64,000 bases of DNA from DATBGO01 sp050011895 (GTDB taxonomy: Bacteria; Actinomycetota; Actinomycetes; Streptosporangiales; Streptosporangiaceae). Both the position numbers and the translations under genes were made by a program. Numbering within the stretch: the stretch's first letter is position 1; every line of letters starts with the position of its first letter. Under the pieces are notes generated by a model. That model did not search any database. It was not told where the DNA came from and saw only the letters and a list, made by a program, of their open reading frames with translations. Location: positions 1-64,000 of the forward strand of contig JBEKIF010000010.1 of assembly GCA_050011895.1 (NCBI GenBank), in the 5' to 3' direction. This document shows positions 1 through 7,911 of the stretch, piece after piece.

Positions 1-1457
1 TTCCAGAGGATCTGCATGTCCAGCATGAACGACCAGTTCTCCACGTAGCGCAGGTCGAGGCGGACAGACTCGTCCCATGACAGGTCCGAACGGCCGCTGA
101 CCTGCCACAAGCCGGTTAGGCCAGGTTTCACGGCCAGGCGGCGGCGCACGTGATCACCGTACTTGTCCGTCTCGCTGGGGAGCGCGGGACGAGGCCCGAC
201 CAGCGACATGTCGGCCAGCATCACGTTGATCAGCTGCGGCAGTTCATCCAGCGACCAGCGCCGCAGCCAGGCGCCGACGGGCGTCACCCGCGGGTCCCTG
301 CGCATCTTGAAGAGCAAGCCGCTGGATTCGTTGGACGCCTCGAGACGTGGCCGCTGCGCCTCTGCATCGACCACCATCGTGCGGAACTTGTAGAGCGTGA
401 ACGTGCGGCCGTCCTGGCCGACCCGGACCTGCCGGAACAGCGCGGGCCCGCCGTCATGTATGCGGATGATCGCGCCGACGGTCACGAGCAGCGGACTCAG
501 CAGCAGCAATGCCGCAGCCGCGGCGATGCGATCGAACGCCGCCTTAATGACCCGCCGCCATCCGCTGAACTCCGGGTGATCCATGTGCAGCAGCGGCAGC
601 CCGGCCACCGGCCTGATCGTGGTGCGCGGCCCGGCGACGTCCAGTAGCGCGGGCGCGACGCACAGGTCGGTCCCGGCCCTCTCGAGATCCCAGGCGAGCT
701 CCCGAAGGCCTACGCCGCTCATCTCCGGGCACGCCAGCACCGCAACGGTGTCGGCATCATATTTTTGCACCACATCGATGACCGTGCCGAGCCCGGCGAC
801 GACCGGTATGCCCTCGATGTCCCGGTGCTGGCCCGGTCCCGTCAGGCAGGCCGCGACGACCGACAGGCCGTGATAAGTGTTACGGTGCAGCGCAGCAGTA
901 AGGTCCGCCGCGACGTCGCGATGCCCGACGATGACGACCTTGCGCATGCAACTGCCCAGGCTGCGGAACGTATGGAGCCGCTTGCGCAAGGCGAGTCTGG
1001 CCGCCAGGTCGAACACCGTAACGGTCGGCAGCGCCAGGACCACGTAGCCGCGAGCCACGCCGACATTGCTGGCGTAGGCGGCGATCGCGACGGCCGCTGT
1101 CAAGCCCACCCCCGCGTTGAGTACACGGCGGAACTCGTCGGAGCCCACGCCGATGAACCGCGAGTCATAACCGCCGGCGATTCCTACTGCGGCAACCCAG
1201 ATCAGCGGCAGCGCAAGACTGAACAGGAGATAAGACGACGCACCGTAGGCGACAACACCGAAACGGGCTTCGAACGCCACCAGCCCGGCGACAAGCGCAC
1301 AGCATATGTCCACAAGCATGGCCTTGCGCAGGTATGCGCTTGTCCACAAAGCAGAGCTGCATGCCGCTAGTCGCCCGGCCGCAACGGACCCGCGCTGCAA
1401 CTCGACAACAGGGGCCTGACCAGCCGCTACGCCTCGATCTGCACCATCGCTGATCAC
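1..1457 (-). CDS. Exopolysaccharide polyprenyl glycosylphosphotransferase (3' end cut by window edge)
   Basis: This is a WbaP/WcaJ-type initiating sugar transferase. It moves a sugar-1-phosphate from a nucleotide sugar to undecaprenyl phosphate at the inner membrane to start exopolysaccharide synthesis. The frame is open from the edge to about 1570. It shows four N-terminal membrane segments, a Rossmann-like middle domain after RKVVIVGHRD, a fifth membrane helix (AAAAALLLLSPLLVT), then the catalytic domain with GGPALFRQVRVGQDG, KFRTM, WSLDELPQLINV, DMSLVGPRP and VKPGLTGLWQVSGRSDLSW. About 485 residues are visible and roughly the last 15 are missing. I chose GTG 1457 because six G bases lie nine bases upstream; GTG 1463 and 1481 are alternatives. 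The sugar is not predictable. Confidence 0.9.
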   Translation of the reverse strand, partial: MISDGADRGVAAGQAPVVELQRGSVAAGRLAACSSALWTSAYLRKAMLVDICCALVAGLVAFEARFGVVAYGASSYLLFSLALPLIWVAAVGIAGGYDSRFIGVGSDEFRRVLNAGVGLTAAVAIAAYASNVGVARGYVVLALPTVTVFDLAARLALRKRLHTFRSLGSCMRKVVIVGHRDVAADLTAALHRNTYHGLSVVAACLTGPGQHRDIEGIPVVAGLGTVIDVVQKYDADTVAVLACPEMSGVGLRELAWDLERAGTDLCVAPALLDVAGPRTTIRPVAGLPLLHMDHPEFSGWRRVIKAAFDRIAAAAALLLLSPLLVTVGAIIRIHDGGPALFRQVRVGQDGRTFTLYKFRTMVVDAEAQRPRLEASNESSGLLFKMRRDPRVTPVGAWLRRWSLDELPQLINVMLADMSLVGPRPALPSETDKYGDHVRRRLAVKPGLTGLWQVSGRSDLSWDESVRLDLRYVENWSFMLDMQILW

Positions 1458-1808
1458 TCGCACCGACCCCCCAGCGGGCACAGCCGATAACTCAGGAAGC
1501 GTGCGGCGCCCCGAGGCCGTGTTGCGTGGACTAACCCGGCGTAGGGAAGACGCGCAGCCATACCGGGAGGTTCACCGGCTGTTGGTGGCCTCTCCGGCAT
1601 AGTCGTCGTTACCGGAAATATGAGTCTTTTCCAGCACCTCCCTCATCGGTATAGGGACAAACGATCATCTATCCGGAAGGGATGGCTTGCAGTAGATTGT
1701 CCAAGTAAAGAGTCTCAGCATTTCCGACCCGTTTCAGCATGCATGCCGGGCGGCCCGATATGTCATGGCGGGCGGCCCGGTATATGCAGCGCGAGCGCGC
1801 GCTCCCGG
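1458..1808. other. Intergenic region upstream of the glycosyltransferase
   Basis: No convincing gene lies in these 351 bases. They probably hold the promoter of the leftward glycosyltransferase. Two imperfect copies of a GGGCGGCCCGATAT/GGGCGGCCCGGTAT sequence lie about 23 bases apart near 1748-1784, just downstream of the YdcF-like gene. The stretch around 1600-1740 is more AT-rich than its surroundings. Confidence 0.4.
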
Positions 1809-2384
1809 CTAGCAGCTTCGCTGCAAGAACAGCGCCTTGATGGTCGCTCCCCACTCGTAACCGATCGCATACGGCCACTCAGATGCAGGCAGGGGCGCGC
1901 TGATCACGTAGATCTTTCCGCTGAAACAGCGGCCGAGTCGGAGCCGGGCCTGGGTGTCTTGCGGGGTCGTAGTTACCAGGGCGATCGAGTGCCAGTGGTA
2001 CCGCTTTGCGAGCCGGCCAGCGAACTCCGCCTCGCCGCGCGTTGTCGCCGGGTCGGGATTGAAGCAGACTACTCTGACTCCAGGTATCTTCGATGCGCAG
2101 CCACTGTTGCCATGGCCCGAGTCCGGCGTGCCCTGGGAGAGCACAAGCATGGGCGCCCGATGCGCCCATGCCAGTTTCAGGGCGGTGTCTAGGCGGTTGC
2201 CTGGCCCGTCCAGCATAACGATCGCGTCGACCCGTGCGGGCATTCCCTGTGGCGGCCAGACGAACAAGCGGGCCGTGGCCGAGGCGACCACGGCGAGCAT
2301 GATCGACAGCGCAACCAGGGTGTGCCGTCGCCGACGGCGGCGTGCAGCGGGCCGCGCCTGCCAGATGGATCGAGCTATCGTCAA
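1809..2384 (-). CDS. Membrane-anchored YdcF/SanA/ElyC family (DUF218) protein
   Basis: About 191 residues. An Arg-rich N-terminus (ARRRRRRH) precedes one membrane helix (LVALSIMLAVVASATARLFV), then a DUF218 domain. Family features seen are AIVMLDGPGNRLDTALKLAW, the LVLSQG strand, and ATTRGEAEFAGRLAKR followed by IALVTT. DUF218 proteins act in envelope or polysaccharide metabolism, with mostly unknown biochemistry. It sits upstream of and in the same direction as the sugar transferase, so a role in the same exopolysaccharide system is plausible. The likely start is TTG at 2384, encoding TIARSIWQ next; no ATG lies in frame before the helix. Confidence 0.7.
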   Translation of the reverse strand: MTIARSIWQARPAARRRRRRHTLVALSIMLAVVASATARLFVWPPQGMPARVDAIVMLDGPGNRLDTALKLAWAHRAPMLVLSQGTPDSGHGNSGCASKIPGVRVVCFNPDPATTRGEAEFAGRLAKRYHWHSIALVTTTPQDTQARLRLGRCFSGKIYVISAPLPASEWPYAIGYEWGATIKALFLQRSC

Positions 2385-2481
2385 TGAGCGCCCTCAAGTT
2401 CGCGCTGTGCGTCCTTCCAGGATGGTCCCCCCGGCGCGCTGGTCGGTGCGGCCCGGCTGATCCCGGTCATGGCCAGGTCGT

Positions 2482-3044
2482 TCAGGAGGCCTGCAGCAGG
2501 ACGCGTAGCCTGGCCAGGCAGCGCCCGCGGGTGGGGCCGATGCTGCCCATCGGGAGTCCCAGCTCGTCGGATATCTCGGCATAGGAAGCTGGCGGATCAG
2601 CCATCAGCAGCTGAAGCAGCCGCTGCCAGCGCCAGGGCAAGCGGGCGAGGGCCTCGCGAACCGTCTGGGCGCGATCTCCGGCTCGTGCGCGGCGACACCG
2701 TGAAGCGCGGCGTCATCATCGGCCAGCACGATCTTCTTGCGGGCTGCCAGGCTGCGCAGGCACTCGTGCCGGGCGGTGGTCGCAAGCCAGGAGCCCACCC
2801 GGGCCGGGTACTCAAGGCGATCGATGTGCTCGAGCAGACGCAGCCACGTCGCCTGGGCAACGTCAGCGGCGTCGCTCTCCGCCAGCTTGAAGTCGCGGGT
2901 CATAGCCCAGATAAGCTTGGCGTACTGGTCAACCAGGCGCTCCCACGCCGACCAGTCCCCGTCGGCGGCGCGCTGTACCAGCCACGCGACATCTGCCGCC
3001 CCGATGCCTTGCTCCGGCATCGCCGCGACGGAAAGGCTAGCCAA
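2482..3044 (-). pseudogene. ECF RNA polymerase sigma factor, frameshifted
   Basis: Region 2 is intact in one frame (LVQRAADGDWSAWERLVDQY, FKLAESDAADVAQATWLRLL, RVGSWLATTARHECLRSL). It runs to AAHEPEI and then loses the family. A perfect region 4 appears in a different frame: RAQTVREALARLPWRWQRLL, then SYAEISDELGLPMGSIGPTR and GRCLARLRVLL, ending in TGA at 2482-2484. Comparison with relatives indicates that roughly eight codons between EPEI and RAQT are missing, with a length not divisible by three. The break is near 2668-2676. The start is TTG 3044 or ATG 3020. Unless this is a sequencing error, no functional sigma factor can be made. Confidence 0.8.
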
Positions 3045-3715
3045 CGTCAGCCACCGCCCCTAGCCGCAGCCAGCCGGCAGCCCGGGCGCCCAGGCGCCTG
3101 GGAGCTCGCTGCACCAGAAGGCTGCCAGCACGGCAGCGGACAGCACCGACCCGACCAGACACGTTCGACCCCCTTACAAAGGTTCCCCAAGGTGCCGCAT
3201 CGGCTATTCGCACTGCTTGCGGTGTTTCGACGCGCAGCGCGGCTTAGCTCCTGCATGCAGAAAGTAGACGTGCGGGTTGGTTCGTTGGTTGACGCGTCCC
3301 GATGCGGGTTCTGGGGCTTTTGCGAAACTAGCCGCCTGCACGACGGTCGGCGGGCCACGCGCTGACGTGCTGTTTTGAGAAGATTTGGGACTCAGGAAGG
3401 GGTTCGGCGGCGAAGAGCAGCCGCTATGCGCGCGTCACGAGCGCGCTCAGCCAGCACGCCGGGTTTCCGCCATATTGACGTGAATCAGTCCTTCTGTGAC
3501 CGCAGGACATGCGGAATAGCCCGCCGGAGGGTCACCGGGCATGCTTCGTGATCTATGCGGCGGATGCGCTGGATGTGACGGAACTCGCTGTACGGGTTGA
3601 CGCCCCGGGACTCGGCAGCGGGGCGGACTGGCTACGATCCGCTGCTGCTGCTCGGCCGCCAGACCGGCCCAGGCCGCCCGCAACCCCGGTGGGCTGCACC
3701 TAGCAGGGCCGTGCG
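3045..3715. other. Gene-free stretch between the broken sigma gene and the CBS gene
   Basis: Apart from the ECF-like promoter I see no supported gene in these 671 bases. The open frames on both strands are short, lack family motifs and have unbiased third positions. Part of it (about 3170-3420) has lower GC than the flanks, which fits old non-coding or decayed DNA. Confidence 0.4.
3160..3186 (-). promoter_or_regulatory. Candidate ECF-type promoter upstream of the broken sigma gene
   Basis: On the minus strand GGAAC (3182-3186) is followed 18 bases later by CGTG (3160-3163), resembling the ECF -35/-10 pair GGAAC/CGTC. It lies about 115 bases before the sigma start, as expected for autoregulation. 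This is a match by eye only. Confidence 0.3.
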
Positions 3716-4129
3716 TCAGGCACGTGCGGTCGCGCGGGTCCAGGATGCGTTGGCACCCGCCGCCGCCCAGCCGCGGACGATGTCGCGCATTGAGAGCAGG
3801 CCGGTTACCTCGCCGTCGTCAATGACGATCAGGTGCCTGAAATTGCCGTGCACCATAGCGGAGGCCGCCTGCTCCAGGGTCCACTCGGGGGAGGCGAAGA
3901 CGACGTCCCCGGTGCGGTGATCGGCGACACGCTCGGTGTCAGGATCCTGCCCAGCACCGACCGAGTCGAGGATGTCACGCTCGGTCAGGATGCCGATGCC
4001 GGAATGATCGTGGTCGGTTACCACCGCGGCGCCGACCCGGCGCGCGGACATCAGGCGGGATGCCTCGCGCAGGGTGTGCGCAGGGCCGACGGTCAGAACC
4101 ACACGGGTCATCCCGTCTCGAACCTTCAT
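3716..4129 (-). CDS. Paired CBS-domain protein
   Basis: The protein has 137 residues, nearly all in two CBS repeats. Repeat 1 spans MKVRDGMT to GILTERDILDSV and repeat 2 spans VADHRTGDVVFASPEWTLEQ to GLLSMRDIVRGW. Such stand-alone CBS pairs bind adenine nucleotides or other ligands as sensors, and the ligand here cannot be read from sequence. ATG 4129 has GGGAG about seven bases upstream. It appears monocistronic, because the nearest genes in the same direction are more than 170 bases away. Confidence 0.85.
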   Translation of the reverse strand: MKVRDGMTRVVLTVGPAHTLREASRLMSARRVGAAVVTDHDHSGIGILTERDILDSVGAGQDPDTERVADHRTGDVVFASPEWTLEQAASAMVHGNFRHLIVIDDGEVTGLLSMRDIVRGWAAAGANASWTRATARA

Positions 4130-4304
4130 GATGGATCTCCCGGGTTGCTTGTGAACTTGTGACGCCTAATGGAGTCCAGCATCCGTGATCGCGCCGCCGG
4201 GGGCAATACCTGGAGCGCAAAACTGCGGGCGCCGCTCCCAATAGCAGGGGTCGCAGGCAGCTCAGCGGTGCCGCGGCGAGCTATAGCCTGCGCCAAGCCG
4301 CCAG

Positions 4305-5111
4305 TCAGCGAGGAGCCAGTAGGCTGAGCACTTCGTCATGCAGCCGCCCGTTGGTGCACACAGCGCTGCCGCCATCGGGCGTAGCCTTGCCCGCTAGGTC
4401 AGTGAAGACGCCGCCCGCCTCCTCCACGATGACCTGCAGCGCGGCCAGATCCCACAGCGACACCTCAGGCTCGGCGGAGATGTCGACGGCGCCCTCAGCG
4501 ACCAGGACATGCGACCAGAAATCCCCGTAGGCACGGGTCCGCCAGACCGACCTGGCCAGCTCGAGGAAGCCGGTCATCCGGCCGTGCTGTTCCCAGCTCG
4601 GCAGGTCCGCATAGGACAGCGAGGCATCCCGGAGGCTATCGACGGCCGAGACACGGCACGGTGACGCCTTCGTGAGGCTGCGCCCGGTCCATGCTCCGCC
4701 GCTACGCGCCGCCCACCACCTGCGCCCCAGGGCGGGTGCCGTGGCTACCCCGACCACGACTTCGCCACCCGCCATCAGCCCGATCAGGGTCGCCCAGACT
4801 GGAACTCCGCGGACGTAGTTCTGGGTGCCGTCGATCGGGTCGATCACCCAGCAGCGCTGGCCGACACCTGACCTGCCGTGCTCCTCGCCAAGCATTGCAT
4901 CTCGCGGCCTGGCCCGGCTGAGCACGTTGGCCAGTGATTCCTCCGTCGCCAGGTCCGCGTCGGTGACCGGCGTGAGGTCGGGCTTGGACTCTACGCGCAG
5001 GTCGAGAGCACGAAACCGGCGCATGGTGATGTCGTCGGCCGCGTCGGCGAGGACGTGGGCGAAACGCAGGTCGTCAGACCAGTCTCTTCCCTGGTCAGAG
5101 CGCTGTGGCAT
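4305..5111 (-). CDS. hisN: Histidinol-phosphatase, inositol-monophosphatase family
   Basis: 268 residues, normal length for the family. The metal-binding motifs are GEEHG (75-79), DPIDGTQN (91-98) and WDLAALQ (220-226). In actinobacteria this subgroup dephosphorylates histidinol phosphate in histidine biosynthesis; other inositol-phosphatase activities cannot be excluded by motif alone. In related genomes hisN often follows rsgA; here an insertion with an integrase remnant and a secreted protein lies between them. ATG 5111 has no strong ribosome binding site, so the start could be slightly different. Confidence 0.85.
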   Translation of the reverse strand: MPQRSDQGRDWSDDLRFAHVLADAADDITMRRFRALDLRVESKPDLTPVTDADLATEESLANVLSRARPRDAMLGEEHGRSGVGQRCWVIDPIDGTQNYVRGVPVWATLIGLMAGGEVVVGVATAPALGRRWWAARSGGAWTGRSLTKASPCRVSAVDSLRDASLSYADLPSWEQHGRMTGFLELARSVWRTRAYGDFWSHVLVAEGAVDISAEPEVSLWDLAALQVIVEEAGGVFTDLAGKATPDGGSAVCTNGRLHDEVLSLLAPR

Positions 5112-5148
5112 AGGTCCGGGATCCTAACCTGGGAGCCTGCGGGACTGG

Positions 5149-5394
5149 TCATGAGATCCGCCCGCTGGCTGCGAGTCCGATCGCGTCCATAGTGGCAGCC
5201 GCGCGGGCAGCTGGAGCGTTACTGATCTGATGCCAGTAGACAATCCTCGTTACCTGGCTGTTCTTGTGCCTGGCTAGCGCCGAGATGTCTTCGATCGGCA
5301 GCCCGGCGTCGTGCAGCAGCGACACGGTCGCGTGCCTGGTCTCGCGAGGCTGCCAAGCGCCGACCGGGCGGGTTGCAGGTTCAGCGGGCCGAGC
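5149..5394 (-). pseudogene. Tyrosine recombinase (integrase) C-terminal remnant
   Basis: This frame encodes only the last ~75 residues of a phage-type integrase. It retains WQPRETRHATVSLLHDAGLP (box II Arg and His), IEDISALARHKN (second conserved His) and VTRIVYWHQ (nucleophilic Tyr), and ends at TGA 5149-5151. The reading frame is closed at 5395-5397, no start codon or RBS is visible, and the whole N-terminal part is absent. It is a scar of an integrated element next to hisN. I could not find a tRNA or att duplication beside it. Confidence 0.75.
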
Positions 5395-5481
5395 TCATCC
5401 TCACGCAAAACACGAGCGCACGGCCGCCGACGTCCGGGACCACATCGCGGTCGCCGATCGCGTACAGGTGCTCGATCCGGG

Positions 5482-6576
5482 TCAGCCGGAGCAGCCGCCC
5501 GCCGACCCGCAAGCGCTGGTCAGCGTGTACCGGGACACGGCGAACTTCTCCGGCTTACCGCCCGTGGAGCAGATCTCGAACCCGAAGTCCACCTGCCCAA
5601 GATTCGCCCCGGCGCTGACCAGCCGGTGACCCTGGAGCCATTTCAGCGTCGCGAGAATGTCAACCGTCCCGGACTGCTCGTTCTGATCGAGGCTGAAGAT
5701 GACCTCCCCGCCGCCGTACTGATAGACGGTGAACGCCTGCCCGTCGATCGTCGCGGTGCCGATCTGCTGGGCTCCGCCGCTGCCCCGGCCCACGTTGTCA
5801 ACCCAGATCATGATCTCGTTCGGACCGGATGTGTTGCTGAGCCACAGGTCGTAGGCGGCCTCGGCATCGGTGCCCGGCTGCGGGTTCATCGTCTCGGTGA
5901 AGTCCGAGGTGATCGACGCGAACGCGGAGATATCCGGGTCGGTGTCGGTGGTCTTGGTGAACACCTGCTGCACGTTAGGGTAAGTGAGGACGGCAGTGTT
6001 GCCATTGGCCTGGGTGGACGTGGCGGACCAGTTGCCGGGGTCGTAGGCGGTGAGGGTCTGCGGGCCGCAGCTGGTCGTGTTGGTGTTCGGGCCGCACCCC
6101 CACATGTTGTTCCCGTCGTAGGTCGTGTACCCGTTGCTGTTGCTGATCGGCGGGTAGTCGTATGGGCCGCAGTTGCCGTTGTGCGCCGAGGTTACGCACG
6201 CCACCCCGGTCGCCGACCGGCCAGGAGACGGGCTCGTGGCGGTCGGGCTCGGATGCGGCGTGGCCGACGTGCTGGTCGGGCTGGGACTCGGTGAGGTGGC
6301 CCTCGGGCTCGGCGACGGGACCCGCTGGCCGGCCTGCCCTTGCCATTGCACCGGGACCGTCCCCGCCGGGCACGCGGGCGGCCTGTTGACCCTCACTCTG
6401 GCGAGGGTGTGCCCGGAGGTCAGGCAGGCGTAGATCGTCGTGCTGGCATCGGCCGCGGGCATGAAATCCTGGGCGGTCGCTGCGGGCCTGGCCAGCAGGG
6501 CGGGCACGGCCGCGCCGGCGGCGAGGGCAGCTGCGGCTGCGACAGCCGCCAGGATGATCCGTGATGACCTGGTCAT
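5482..6576 (-). CDS. Secreted GH12-like glycoside hydrolase
   Basis: A signal peptide opens the protein (MTRSSRIILAAVAAAAALAA, cleavage likely near ARPAATA). A short module with TTIYACLTSGHTLARVRVN and CPAGTVPVQW follows, then a Pro/Ser/Thr linker and a C-terminal beta-rich domain. That domain resembles GH12 endoglucanases: NNMWGCGPN, YPNVQQVF, NEIMIWVDN (candidate nucleophile Glu) and GFEICSTGG (candidate acid/base Glu). It probably acts on beta-glucans or xyloglucan outside the cell, which is inference. ATG 6576 follows GGCGGGCCGGAA. Placement between hisN and rsgA beside an integrase scar suggests acquisition. Confidence 0.65.
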   Translation of the reverse strand: MTRSSRIILAAVAAAAALAAGAAVPALLARPAATAQDFMPAADASTTIYACLTSGHTLARVRVNRPPACPAGTVPVQWQGQAGQRVPSPSPRATSPSPSPTSTSATPHPSPTATSPSPGRSATGVACVTSAHNGNCGPYDYPPISNSNGYTTYDGNNMWGCGPNTNTTSCGPQTLTAYDPGNWSATSTQANGNTAVLTYPNVQQVFTKTTDTDPDISAFASITSDFTETMNPQPGTDAEAAYDLWLSNTSGPNEIMIWVDNVGRGSGGAQQIGTATIDGQAFTVYQYGGGEVIFSLDQNEQSGTVDILATLKWLQGHRLVSAGANLGQVDFGFEICSTGGKPEKFAVSRYTLTSACGSAGGCSG

Positions 6577-6819
6577 TTCCGGCCCGCCGTTCCAGCTCGG
6601 CTTGTCCTTGGGCGGCAACGATACCGGGACCAGCGCCGTCGATTCAGGCGAATCAGGGTCCAGACAGGCGCGGCGGGACGTTCGGCACCTGGCAGACACC
6701 CAGTGAGATCGCCGCCAGGACCACCTGAACTGGAGGTTGGTGGCGTGGACGTTCCACCCGGACGCTGGTACATCATCTGGCGCAACAACTGTGCTGGTGC
6801 GGTCGGCGCGGCGGGTTGC

Positions 6820-7873
6820 TTATGGTTCTTCTTCTTCGCGGTCGCCTGGCGCCCGGCGGCGGTCTGTGTCGGTGTCGGTGTCGGCTGCGGGAGCGCGGTG
6901 GCCAGAAGCGTCGGCGTCGACGCCTTCCAGGCTGCGCAGCAGGCGGCGCAGTGAGTCCAGCCTGGCCGTGAGCGGCCCGTCACCGGAGGGCTCCCGGGTG
7001 CGCACCCAGGCGTCGAGCGCGCAGTCGGGTTCCAGGTGCGTGCAGCCCGGCGGGCATCCCGCCGTGCCCTCCGCGAGGTCGCTAAACGCCTCGGTCCGGC
7101 GCGATGTGGCCCAGGCCGAAGCTGCGCAGTCCCGGGGTGTCGATCAGCCAGCCGCCGCCCGGCAGCCGCAGCGCCACCGCCGATGACGAGGTATGCCGGC
7201 CGCGCCCGGTCACCGCGCTGACCAGGCCGACGGCCCGTCCGGCATCCGGGATCAGCGCGTTGACCAGCGTGGACTTGCCGACGCCCGAATGCCCGACGAG
7301 CACGCTGAGCCGGTCGGCCAGTTTCACCCGAACCGCGTCCAGCATCGCCCCGGTCAGCGGCCGCCCGAGTACCACGTGCTCGGTGCCGAGCGGCGCGTAG
7401 GCGGCGAGCAGGTCGTCGGGACTGGCCAGGTCGGCCTTGGTCAGGCAGAGCAGCGGATCAAGCCCGGCATCGTAGGCCGCGACCAGGAACCGGTCGATCA
7501 GCCGCGGGCGCGGCGGCGGATCGGCGAGCGCGCAGACGATCACCAGCTGGTCGGCGTTGGCGACGATGACCCGTTCCACCGGGTCTGAGTCGTCGGCGGA
7601 GCGGCGCAGCACCGAGGTCCGCGGCTCGACCCGGACGATCCGCGCGAGCGTGCCAGCCGCGCCCGAGGTGTCGCCGGCCAGGCTGACCATGTCCCCGACC
7701 ACCACCCGCCGGTGCCCGAGTTCGCGAGCCGTCATGGCAGTGACCTCGCGGTCGCCGATCACGCAGTGATACCGGCCGCGGTCGACGGCCGCGACGAAGG
7801 CCTCGGCCGCGCTGGAATGGGCCGGCCTGCGCCTGGTGCGGGGCCGCGAGCCCCGGCCGGGCCGTACCCGCAC
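6820..7873 (-). pseudogene. rsgA: Ribosome small subunit GTPase RsgA, frameshifted near the C-terminus
   Basis: The first frame (7082-7873) encodes the OB-fold and circularly permuted GTPase: LTKAD (144-148), GHSGVGKST (194-202), LIDTPGLRSFGL. It then stops just after HIAPDRGV. The zinc-finger tail continues in another frame: AFSDLAEGTAGCPPGCTHLE, PDCALDAWV and ARLDSLRRLLRSLEG. The junction reads GACCGAGGCG. Relatives encode roughly DRVIEAF there, consistent with an 8-base deletion between CG dinucleotides near 7090-7094. RsgA matures 30S subunits; loss of the zinc finger would be expected to impair rRNA binding. It is downstream of aroA in the same direction. An assembly error is possible. 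Confidence 0.85.
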
Positions 7874-7911
7874 GTCATCTTCGTCCAGCTCGCGGCCGCG
7901 GGTCGGCCGGC

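Noticed and set aside
3447..3703. Short open frames on both strands
   Set aside because: Low coding signal, no family, no RBS.
5100..5160. tRNA or att site next to the integrase remnant
   Set aside because: No cloverleaf or matching direct repeat could be found by eye.
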